A stretch of DNA of 13,682 nucleotides. It comes from an uncultured Clostridia bacterium (lineage in GTDB: Bacteria > Bacillota_A > Clostridia > TANB77 > CAG-508). The notes below the pieces were generated by a model. The model did no database searches. It was not told the origin of the DNA and saw only the letters and a list, made by a program, of their open reading frames with translations. Made by a program: the position numbers and the translations under genes. The DNA lies in the NCBI GenBank assembly GCA_944388685.1, contig CALXJS010000042.1, forward strand, positions 1 to 13,682, written 5' to 3'. This document shows, piece by piece, positions 4,570-11,332 of this stretch (positions are counted from its first letter, which is position 1; each line of letters starts with the position of its first letter).

Positions 4570-7227
4570 TTATTGTGTTGTATTCCCATTTTCTGTTGTA
4601 TTATTTGTATTTCCTCCAGTTGAAGTATTTCCATCTCCTGTCGAAGTGTTGCCATCTCCTCCACTTGTTGTATTATCATTTCCTGTTGAAGTATTTCCAC
4701 CTCCTGTAGTATTTCCGCTTCCTGTAGTATTAGTTGTATTTGTATTAGTTGTGTTATTGGTTGGTTCCTCTTCTTTTGGTTCTGTGTGTAATGTACAAGT
4801 TTCATTAATTCTCGTACCTGTTGATCCTTTTCCATTAACTGGTGTCCATAAATCTAATTCTTCTTTTGGAAGTACTGCACCATAATAATTTTGTCTTACC
4901 TCACAATACTGTGAACAAAATTCTGTAGCAATTTTATTAGATTCTGTACATATTGTTTGGCTTCCATGCCCTTCACATTGCTCTGGTAAATTATCTTGTG
5001 TGAAAATTTCTGTATATTTATTTGTACATCCTGTTGTTGCTAAACATCCTGTTGTTCTGCATACAGATTGTTCTACAATACCACTTGGTCTTGTAAATGT
5101 TGCATTCTCTAAATTTTCATGAATTGATGTCATAACACTATCCCAAATTACACCTGCTGGGTTATTTCCTGAATAATATACTGTTTCTGGTTGATCATAT
5201 CCAAACCAGCATGCTGCTGCATAATATGGTGTAAACCCACAAAGCCATCTATCATAATCATCATCTGTTGTTCCTGTTTTAGCTGCCACGTCCATTCCTC
5301 TTATTGCACAATAAGTTGCTGTTCCACCAGATTTTACTGGTTCTTGTAATATAGATTTAATAATATATGCATTTTGTTCTGATATGACTCTTGTTTGTTC
5401 TTGTTTTGGTGTCAATACTGTGTTACCACTAGAATCTACAACCTTTGTATAGAAGGTTGGTGTGATATATACACCATCATTTGCAATGGATGCATATGCT
5501 GCTGCCATTTCTAATGGTGTTGCTCCATTGGTTGTTCCTCCTAAGGCTAAAGATAAATCAGCATCTTGCTCTGCATTAATATGACTAAGTCCCATCTTAT
5601 TTAGATATTCTATAGACTTACTTGGTGTCAATTCTCTCATAATCTTTACTGCTGGTACATTTAGAGACTTTGCAATAAAATATCGTATATTAACTGATTG
5701 GTTACTATATGTTCCACTCTGATTTTTAGGAATATAATTTCCTCCAAAATTTGTTTCTTGATCCATATAGGCTGTTGCAGCTGTTATGACTTTTTCTTGT
5801 AATGCTGGTGCAAGAACTGCAATTGGTTTTATTGAAGAACCAGTTTGTCTTACACTTTGTGTTGCTCTATTTAAACCTCTTGATTCTGTCTTTTCTCCCA
5901 ATCCTCCAACTGTTCCTACTACATTTCCTGTTTTATAATCTATTACTGCCATAGCTGCTTGTGAATGGTCGTTCTTTTTTTCTCCTGTTTCACTATTTTT
6001 TTCTCTTCCTGCAATAACATATTTATCTTTTGCAAATTCTTCTTCCATTTGTGTTTGAATATTTGTATCTACAGTTGAATATATTGTAAGTCCACCACTA
6101 TATACATAGTTTTCTGCCAATTGTTGAGACCATCCCTTTTCTTCCATAACTTGATCTATAACTTGATCTAACACTGCTTCTGTATGATATGAATATGAAG
6201 ATGTTGTTGCAATTGCTCCCTTTTGGAAATTCAATCCTGCATCCACTTCTGCAATTGCTGCATCATATTCTTCTTGACTATTAATATATCCTAATTCATT
6301 CATTTTATTTAATGCTACTTTTGTTTGACTTTTTATTAATTCAGTATTATCTTGACTCTCATCAAATGGATTATATCTACTAGGTGAACTATTTATACCA
6401 GCCATATAAGCACATTCAGCCAAACTCAAATCTTTTGCACTTTTGTTGAAGTAATATTCTGCTCCCAATTCTACTCCATGTAAATTTCCTTCTCCTCCAA
6501 CATATAATATATTTAAATATAACTCTAAGATTTGATCTTTGGATATCATTCTTTCTACCTGATATGCTTTTGCCCATTCCCTTACTTTTCTCATGATACC
6601 TGCCATACCAGATCTTTCATCGTCTTTTGTTATATTTTTTACCAATTGCTGTGTAATTGTACTTCCACCGTAAGAACTATTTCCTAACAATGTTTGTAAT
6701 ATGGCACCTGCTGTTCTCTTTAAATCCACTCCACTATGTTCGTAAAATCTCTCATCTTCCATTGCGACATAAGCCTTAGGCAAATAATCTGCCATATCTT
6801 CAAGTGTAATAATTTTTCGCTTCTCATCACCACTTAAATTTGCAATAACACCACCATTTTGATCAACTATAACTGAATTTGCTGCCCCAATGGTTAATTC
6901 TTCTTTGGTAATTTCAAAATCATCGCCAAATAAGCCAAAAAACACGCCTGCTACAACACCTGCACCAATAACACATAACAATAAGAACAATAATATAAAA
7001 ATTCTAATTGCCATCATTAATTTCGGATGTCTTGAAGAAAATTTTCCTTCTTTATTGTTTCCCTTTTTGCCTTTTCCTTTTTTATTCCCATTTTGTGTTG
7101 GTACTCTTTTTGTTGCTCTTGTATCTTTTTTGTTTGATGGATTTGGTCTTCTTTTTTTCTTTGCATTTTTCATATTATACTTTCTTGTTTTATCTTCATC
7201 ACTACTTCTTCTATTATTACTTGGCAT
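4570..7227 (-). CDS. Class A penicillin-binding protein (bifunctional transglycosylase/transpeptidase)
   Basis: This membrane-anchored PBP1A-like enzyme polymerises lipid II into glycan strands and cross-links the peptides outside the membrane. From the start at 7227 (AGGAGG six to seven bases upstream; a longer frame reaches 7251 without better support) it has 885 residues. The order is: a very basic, low-complexity cytoplasmic tail (1-70); one transmembrane helix (about 71-100); a GT51 domain with catalytic E157 in EDERFYEHSG and GGSTITQQL (187-195); and a transpeptidase domain with S464-S-I-K467, S521-L-N and K650-TGTT. A segment with about nine cysteines (723-775, plus C811) then precedes a Thr/Asn/Gly-rich tail (about 822-885). 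The tail is a degenerate repeat of NTST/GGN-like units and probably spans or contacts the wall. The promoter is unclear; TATAAT-like hexamers occur at 7329-7339 without a good -35. Confidence 0.94.
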   Translation of the reverse strand: MPSNNRRSSDEDKTRKYNMKNAKKKRRPNPSNKKDTRATKRVPTQNGNKKGKGKKGNNKEGKFSSRHPKLMMAIRIFILLFLLLCVIGAGVVAGVFFGLFGDDFEITKEELTIGAANSVIVDQNGGVIANLSGDEKRKIITLEDMADYLPKAYVAMEDERFYEHSGVDLKRTAGAILQTLLGNSSYGGSTITQQLVKNITKDDERSGMAGIMRKVREWAKAYQVERMISKDQILELYLNILYVGGEGNLHGVELGAEYYFNKSAKDLSLAECAYMAGINSSPSRYNPFDESQDNTELIKSQTKVALNKMNELGYINSQEEYDAAIAEVDAGLNFQKGAIATTSSYSYHTEAVLDQVIDQVMEEKGWSQQLAENYVYSGGLTIYSTVDTNIQTQMEEEFAKDKYVIAGREKNSETGEKKNDHSQAAMAVIDYKTGNVVGTVGGLGEKTESRGLNRATQSVRQTGSSIKPIAVLAPALQEKVITAATAYMDQETNFGGNYIPKNQSGTYSNQSVNIRYFIAKSLNVPAVKIMRELTPSKSIEYLNKMGLSHINAEQDADLSLALGGTTNGATPLEMAAAYASIANDGVYITPTFYTKVVDSSGNTVLTPKQEQTRVISEQNAYIIKSILQEPVKSGGTATYCAIRGMDVAAKTGTTDDDYDRWLCGFTPYYAAACWFGYDQPETVYYSGNNPAGVIWDSVMTSIHENLENATFTRPSGIVEQSVCRTTGCLATTGCTNKYTEIFTQDNLPEQCEGHGSQTICTESNKIATEFCSQYCEVRQNYYGAVLPKEELDLWTPVNGKGSTGTRINETCTLHTEPKEEEPTNNTTNTNTTNTTGSGNTTGGGNTSTGNDNTTSGGDGNTSTGDGNTSTGGNTNNTTENGNTTQ

Positions 7228-7432
7228 AATTTCCCTCCTTGCCAGTTTCAACGAAAAATATTGCTAAATACTTCTTGTTGAGATTGTACTTTCTTATTTT
7301 ATTTTCGTTTGTAAAAATCGACATTTACATTATATTATATTTTCTAAAAAAAGGAAAGTATTTGATAAAATTTTTAAGATTTTCACAAATTGGACATTAC
7401 CGCTCAATCCTATGTACACAAGACTAAGCCGT

Positions 7433-8263
7433 TTATAGCATTGTTTTATTTCCTTTTAAATATTTTATCCTAACATTCTCTTTCTTTATCTTCTTTAATG
7501 TTTCCTCAATTGGTTGTTTCTTATATAGCATTGCCTCATAGACATCTTTTGCTTCAAATGCTTCTAAATGTGGATTGGCATTCCAATTAATCTCGTAATC
7601 ATTAATATTTAAACCATCAAATCGTTTATTTTTTATTTTAACATTTCCTCTAAAATTAATAATGGTTGCCATATTATAAATTGTATATTTGTTTATCAAC
7701 TCTGTTGGAAAATCAAAATTAAAAATAATATTGGTTTTAGATAGTACTTTTCTTTTATTATTTCCTACATTAATAAAAATCCCATATTCTTCTGATATTT
7801 TTTCTTCCATATTTTGAAAACGTGCAATATGATTCGTAACAATTTTTACATATTTATATTTCGTAACCAATTCTTTAATTGCATAAATCGCAAAATCTGA
7901 AATATCATTTACCAAAATACCTATTTTAATATCTTCTTCTTTTATTTTCATTTTTTTTACTACATAATCTAAAACATCAAATAATAACATTTGAAATAGC
8001 CATTTTCCATCTACAATTTCGTAATTGTAAGAATATAAATAATTCACATATATTTCTTGCTCTTTTATCTTTTTACTTAATACTAATTTTTTACTATTGG
8101 TCTTATCTAAAATGGTTTTTGTTTTTATGGCTAACTTATATGCTGTTTTTTCTTCTAAACTTGTCTCTGTAATAGGTAACGTAATGGTGTCATTTTCTAA
8201 TTTTACCATATGAAACCATTCAGCAATTTTGCTAGGCTTGTCAGCTTCTTTTATATAATACAT
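7433..8263 (-). CDS. Uncharacterised protein with Rossmann-like segment
   Basis: I do not recognise this 276-aa protein. It has no signal peptide and no convincing transmembrane helix, so it is probably cytoplasmic. A stretch at about residues 112-185 alternates hydrophobic strands and helices (IKIGILVND, then KYVKIVTN, then YGIFINVG and NIIFNFD), as in a Rossmann-like alpha/beta fold, but a clear glycine-rich nucleotide motif is missing. The N-terminal third looks like a separate strand-rich domain, and the C-terminus is lysine-rich. It follows truB by only 62 bases. Its ribosome binding site AGGTGAT is contained in the 3' arm of the hairpin at 8264-8302, so translation or read-through from truB is probably limited. 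It is intact, with composition like its neighbours. Being next to truB does not by itself show a function. Confidence 0.8.
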   Translation of the reverse strand: MYYIKEADKPSKIAEWFHMVKLENDTITLPITETSLEEKTAYKLAIKTKTILDKTNSKKLVLSKKIKEQEIYVNYLYSYNYEIVDGKWLFQMLLFDVLDYVVKKMKIKEEDIKIGILVNDISDFAIYAIKELVTKYKYVKIVTNHIARFQNMEEKISEEYGIFINVGNNKRKVLSKTNIIFNFDFPTELINKYTIYNMATIINFRGNVKIKNKRFDGLNINDYEINWNANPHLEAFEAKDVYEAMLYKKQPIEETLKKIKKENVRIKYLKGNKTML

Positions 8264-8302
8264 AAAATCACCTCATATACTTAAGTATATTAAGGTGATT
8301 TT
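8264..8302 (-). terminator. Hairpin that hides the ribosome binding site of the 276-aa gene; possible truB terminator
   Basis: On the minus strand AAAATCACCT (8302-8293 as complement) pairs perfectly over 10 bp with AGGTGATTTT (8273-8264), and an inner ATATACTT/AAGTATAT stem stacks on it. The 3' arm contains the Shine-Dalgarno AGGTGAT and ends directly at the ATG (8263-8261). The A-rich 5' and U-rich 3' flanks also fit an intrinsic terminator of truB. Both roles could apply. Confidence 0.75.
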
Positions 8303-8325
8303 GTTTATAGAACTTTTTACATTTC

Positions 8326-9186
8326 CTATTCAATAACAATATCTCTTTTTAAAAGTTTGTCTTTTACAATACCAATTCCTATAAATTGTTGATTACTATA
8401 TATTTTATAAATTCCATCTTTTAAATCAAAACTCATTTTCACACCATTTAAAAATAATTGTAACTTTCTTTCATTTAATTCGATATTTTCTAACTTTCTA
8501 AATAAATCTTCAATTGTTATGATATGTTCTTCAATGGCTTCTTTAGTCAAGTCTTCAACTGGAATAGATTGTTCTATCGTAAAAGTTCCAACTTGTGTTC
8601 TTTGCAATTCTTTCATATAGCCAATCGTTCCCATTTTCTTTGCAATGTCCTCACATAGGATTCTAATATATGTCCCTTTTGAACAACTAACCTCAAATTC
8701 AATTTCTTTCTTTTCTTTATCTATTTTTAACAATCGTATAGCATAAATGGTTATTTTTCTTGGTTTAATTTCTACTTCTTGCCCTTTTCTAGCATATTCA
8801 TATAGCTTTTTTCCATCAACTTTAATAGCAGAATAGATAGGTGGGATTTGCTCTTGTTCTCCTAGAAAACTATTTAATATATTGTTGACATTTCGTTCTT
8901 CTAAAATGTTTTTATCCACACTCTTTTCTTGTAGAATCTCTCCTTCTTCGTCTCCTGTACTTTTCTTAATTCCTAGTTTTAAAATAACTTTGTATGTTTT
9001 ATCATGGTTCATAAGATATTTTGAACATAAAGTCCCTTTTCCAATTAATAACGGCAATACGCCTGTTGCTAATGGATCTAATGTTCCAGTATGTCCCACT
9101 TTTTCTCCTGTTATTTTTTTTACTTTTGCCACAATATCATGTGATGTATACCCTTTTGATTTATTAATGATTACTATTCCGTTCAT
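8326..9186 (-). CDS. truB: tRNA pseudouridine(55) synthase
   Basis: TruB converts U55 in the T-loop of nearly all tRNAs to pseudouridine and also acts as a tRNA chaperone. The 286-aa product shows the TruB signature GHTGTLDPLATGVLPL with catalytic D37. It also has KTYKV, YSAIKVDGKKLYEYAR and the SCSKGTYIR motif, followed by a small C-terminal PUA-like region (about 235-286). The start at 9186 has AGAGGT six bases upstream and matches family N-termini (MNGIVIINKSKGYTSHD). In many Firmicutes truB follows nrnA in the infB-rbfA-nrnA cluster; here it is separated from nrnA by the pilin-like gene and about 680 bp of gene-free DNA. It has its own strong promoter at 9256-9284. Confidence 0.96.
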   Translation of the reverse strand: MNGIVIINKSKGYTSHDIVAKVKKITGEKVGHTGTLDPLATGVLPLLIGKGTLCSKYLMNHDKTYKVILKLGIKKSTGDEEGEILQEKSVDKNILEERNVNNILNSFLGEQEQIPPIYSAIKVDGKKLYEYARKGQEVEIKPRKITIYAIRLLKIDKEKKEIEFEVSCSKGTYIRILCEDIAKKMGTIGYMKELQRTQVGTFTIEQSIPVEDLTKEAIEEHIITIEDLFRKLENIELNERKLQLFLNGVKMSFDLKDGIYKIYSNQQFIGIGIVKDKLLKRDIVIE

Positions 9187-9215
9187 ATTTGACCTCTTTT
9201 CCTGTTGCTATTTGA

Positions 9216-9235
9216 ATAAACTTTATAAAGTTTAT
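9216..9235. promoter_or_regulatory. 20-bp perfect palindrome in the truB leader
   Basis: ATAAACTTTATAAAGTTTAT is perfectly self-complementary and falls in the expected 5' untranslated leader of truB, about 30-50 bases before its start codon. It could be an operator or a weak RNA hairpin. It is AT-rich, so chance cannot be excluded. Confidence 0.4.
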
Positions 9236-9255
9236 AATTTTTTACTTTTTTTCTA

Positions 9256-9284
9256 ATTATATATACAAAAAGAAGATAAGTCAA
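9256..9284 (-). promoter_or_regulatory. Promoter of truB
   Basis: On the minus strand TTGACT (9284-9279), a 17-bp spacer and TATAAT (9261-9256) give a near-consensus promoter. The -35 is in the loop, and the spacer in the 3' arm, of the terminator of the upstream pilin gene. The inferred start is about 60 bases before the truB start codon. Confidence 0.75.
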
Positions 9285-9299
9285 ACTCATCTTCTTTTT
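9267..9299 (-). terminator. Intrinsic terminator of the pilin-like gene
   Basis: An 11-bp stem AAAAAGAAGAT/ATCTTCTTTTT with an 11-nt loop ends in a U-run on the minus strand, just after the pilin-like gene's stop codon. It should isolate truB from expression of that gene. Confidence 0.75.
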
Positions 9300-9307
9300 T
9301 AATAGAT

Positions 9308-10615
9308 TTAATTTGTCCCTGTCCAATTCACTTGAACAGAATTACTTGCTCGCCATTTACTTCCTGAAATTGCATTTTCACTTCTGTCTATATTAATTGT
9401 CTTTAGGTTCGATGTTCTATAAAAAGCACCATCTTCTATGGTTTGCACTGAACTAGGTATATTAATTGTAACAAGTGATTCTGTACTATCAAATGCATAT
9501 TCTTTAATAAGTTGTGTCCCCTCTGGTACTGTATATTCTGTTCTCTCATTGCCTGCACAATATGTCAATAACTCTGTGCCTTCTTTATTAAATAATACAC
9601 CATCTATAGATTTATAATTTGGATTTTCTGCATCAACATCTATATATGCACATCCTGATTGAAAAGCACTATAATGTATTGAGGTCAATGTTTTTGGTAT
9701 ATATACCCTATCCAAACTATAACAATCGTAAAAAGCTTCATCTCCAATTTCTGTTAATGTACTAGGAAATGTTATTTCTTTTAAGCTAACACATTCGTCA
9801 AAACTACCCCATCCTTCTATTTTTTCTAAACCTTCTGGTAAATTGATGGTCTCTAATTGTTCACAAAATGAAAAAGCTCCTTCCTTTATTGTTTTTATTG
9901 TTGATGGTAACTCTACATTTGTCATTATCATACACTCAAAAGCATATTCACCAATTTCTTCTATGCCTTCTTCTACAATAACATTTTTGATATTTTGGCC
10001 TAATGAATAATCTCCTAATATTGAATAATATCCATCAATTTCTAAAGCTACTATACGCTTTATTTTTGTTCCATCTATCTCACTTGGAATAACCAATGTT
10101 TCTATTTCATTTACATCTTCGCCTATATATTTGATGATTGTTCCTGTTTCTTCATCATATTCCCAAAGCAATGAATTTTTATCCGAAATAGAAGTTATAT
10201 TTCCTTCCTCATTATTATATACATACGTTCTTCCAGAAGAAAAAGTAATTGTTAATGTTTCTGCTCCAGTCACTGTAGCCATCGAATCATATTTTTGCAA
10301 TTCTTCTTCTAATTCACTTGCCCCCACTACGTCATTTTCTCCATTGCTTAAATGATTTGCTTTTATTGTTGATACCCCCAAGCTTATCCATTCTTTTTCA
10401 TTTCCTATTTCTGTATTTTCTTTTGCTTGGCTTGCTCTTGTTAATATTCCATTTTCTCCTGTTAATGTTGCAATCGTTACACCTGCTAATATTAGCAAAA
10501 CGATGATCGTTATAACTAGTGCAATCAGTGTAATACCTCTTTGTTTTACAACAAATTCTCTTTTTGTTACATGTTTTTTCTTTTTTACAAATTTAGAAAC
10601 TTCTTTTTCTTTCAT
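9308..10615 (-). CDS. Prepilin-like surface protein with BspA-type leucine-rich repeats
   Basis: This 435-aa protein begins with a basic leader ending VVKQRG. Then comes a hydrophobic helix (about 28-50, starting ITLIALVITI) as in type IV prepilins and pseudopilins, so a prepilin peptidase should cut after G27. The glutamate usual at mature position 5 is absent (ITLIA), as in many clostridial members of this type. After a linker (about 60-165), residues about 170-410 form LRR_5/BspA-like repeats of the pattern IxxIGxxAFxxCxxLxxxxLPxxL. This part probably faces outward and binds host or bacterial ligands. The start at 10615 has GGGAG 11 bases upstream; the longer frame to 10651 lacks a ribosome site. 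No fixed strong promoter is visible close upstream; the best candidate sits in the putative invertible segment at 10801-10999, facing away. A terminator follows at 9267-9299. It interrupts the nrnA-truB neighbourhood. Confidence 0.85.
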   Translation of the reverse strand: MKEKEVSKFVKKKKHVTKREFVVKQRGITLIALVITIIVLLILAGVTIATLTGENGILTRASQAKENTEIGNEKEWISLGVSTIKANHLSNGENDVVGASELEEELQKYDSMATVTGAETLTITFSSGRTYVYNNEEGNITSISDKNSLLWEYDEETGTIIKYIGEDVNEIETLVIPSEIDGTKIKRIVALEIDGYYSILGDYSLGQNIKNVIVEEGIEEIGEYAFECMIMTNVELPSTIKTIKEGAFSFCEQLETINLPEGLEKIEGWGSFDECVSLKEITFPSTLTEIGDEAFYDCYSLDRVYIPKTLTSIHYSAFQSGCAYIDVDAENPNYKSIDGVLFNKEGTELLTYCAGNERTEYTVPEGTQLIKEYAFDSTESLVTINIPSSVQTIEDGAFYRTSNLKTINIDRSENAISGSKWRASNSVQVNWTGTN

Positions 10616-10666
10616 TCTTATTTTTTCTCCCTTTCTTTTGTTTTTTATCATTTGAAATTTGTGTAC

Positions 10667-10680
10667 TTTTCTAAGAGTAT
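10667..10680 (+). repeat. Third, imperfect copy of the inverted-repeat sequence
   Basis: TTTTCTAAGAGTAT matches TTTTCTTAGAGTAT of the right inverted repeat (10982-10995) at 13 of 14 positions, in the same orientation. It lies in the pilin gene leader, directly after an orphan AGGAGG (10687-10682, minus strand) that has no start codon at a suitable distance. Confidence 0.5.
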
Positions 10681-10800
10681 TTCCTCCTTTTTTCTCTCTT
10701 ATACTTTTTTTATCAATTATTATATATTTTACATTTTATATTTAAATGCGAATTAAATTAATATGTAATCGTATTTTATTTCTTGACTTTTTACTTGAAT

Positions 10801-10816
10801 TTCGATACTCTAAGAA
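10801..10816 (+). repeat. Left inverted repeat of the putative inverton
   Basis: TTCGATACTCTAAGAA is an exact reverse complement of 10984-10999. Identity ends sharply at both sides of the 16 bp. Confidence 0.85.
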
Positions 10817-10938
10817 TATATTAAATATTTGCAATCCATTGACATTACTACATTCTCGCTGTTTTTTATAATAATAAATTTTACATATATTTTTTGATTT
10901 TTTACAAAACATTCTTTTAATTTTTTTACCTTTTTTTA

Positions 10939-10967
10939 TTGACTTTAGTATCTTTTATTGTTAAAAT
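10939..10967 (+). promoter_or_regulatory. Strong promoter inside the putative inverton
   Basis: TTGACT (10939-10944), a 17-bp spacer and TAAAAT (10962-10967) match the sigma-A consensus at 5 of 6 positions in each hexamer. The inferred start is near 10974, ten bases before the right repeat. No gene lies downstream on this strand in the present orientation. Confidence 0.6.
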
Positions 10968-10983
10968 TTAGTTGAAAAAAATT

Positions 10984-10999
10984 TTCTTAGAGTATCGAA
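10984..10999 (-). repeat. Right inverted repeat of the putative inverton
   Basis: TTCTTAGAGTATCGAA on the plus strand is the exact reverse complement of 10801-10816. It also forms the 5' arm of the terminator at 10984-11014. Confidence 0.85.
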
Positions 11000-11014
11000 C
11001 TCTGGGAATTTTTT
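10984..11014 (+). terminator. Terminator formed by the right repeat and its flank
   Basis: TTCTTAGAGT (10984-10993) pairs with ACTCTGGGAA (10999-11008) over 10 bp including two U-G pairs, around the loop ATCGA, followed by TTTTTT (11009-11014). It would stop RNA from the 10939-10967 promoter after about 40 nt. The two wobble pairs become C-A mismatches on the minus strand, so it favours the plus direction. Confidence 0.65.
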
Positions 11015-11151
11015 GTTATAATTCAAAATGTGAAAAACTCAAAATTATTATAATATATCCTTTTCTATATAAAAATTTACTTTTATCTTGATTTTTACAG
11101 ATAATACATCTTTTAACTAATTAGACACATTTCAATAAAAGTTTAATAAAT

Positions 11152-11240
11152 AAAAAAAGTGTATATCCTATTTTATAAATTAAATGGCTAATATTCTTTT
11201 ATTTGCACATTTAATTTATAAAATAGGATATACCTTTTTG
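11152..11240. terminator. Long perfect hairpin, probable bidirectional terminator after nrnA
   Basis: A perfect 26-bp stem (11161-11186 with 11208-11233) encloses a 21-nt loop. It is preceded by seven A (11152-11158) and followed by CTTTTT (11234-11239), so it has a U-run in either direction. It lies about 100 bp after the nrnA stop codon and probably ends the infB-rbfA-nrnA transcript. The stem is longer than a usual terminator, so a small palindromic insertion is an alternative. Confidence 0.65.
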
Positions 11241-11332
11241 TTATTTTAAATCAATATTAACAAACATCCTCAATCGGACATTCGCCATTTTTCGACATAA
11301 ATGAGACAAAAAGCAACCTGGCCCAATTTGTC

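Larger units (their letters stand above)
10801..10999. other. Putative invertible promoter segment (phase-variation switch, OFF orientation)
   Basis: Two perfect 16-bp inverted repeats, TTCGATACTCTAAGAA (10801-10816) and its reverse complement (10984-10999), flank 167 bp with no ORF. Inside, next to the right repeat, a strong promoter (10939-10967) points rightward, away from the pilin-like gene and into a terminator (10984-11014). Inversion would turn it toward the pilin gene, placing its start near 10826 and giving a leader of about 210 bases with no terminator. Known invertons upstream of surface genes have this size and layout. No recombinase gene is in the window, so one would have to act in trans. 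Alternative: the repeats are operator sites. The inversion itself is inference. Confidence 0.55.
10652..11332. other. Gene-free region between the pilin-like gene and nrnA
   Basis: This 681-bp stretch is very AT-rich and has no credible ORF on either strand. It contains the pilin leader with the third repeat copy, the putative inverton (10801-10999) with its terminator, an unremarkable AT-rich stretch (11015-11150), a long hairpin (11161-11233) and a further 100 bp in which I see nothing. Confidence 0.8.

Noticed and set aside
10783..10811. A second plus-strand promoter-like pair, TTGACT-N17-TACTCT, overlapping the left inverted repeat.
   Set aside because: The -10 is poor and such matches are frequent in DNA this AT-rich; it would not drive any gene in either orientation of the segment.
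10839..10872. TTGACA and TATAAT on the plus strand inside the putative inverton.
   Set aside because: They are 22 bp apart, too far for a normal promoter.
11161..11233. Possible kinship of the 26-bp hairpin with the nested element at 1417-1922, through a shared AAATTAAATG.
   Set aside because: The shared part is short and AT-rich, and the remaining arm sequences differ.
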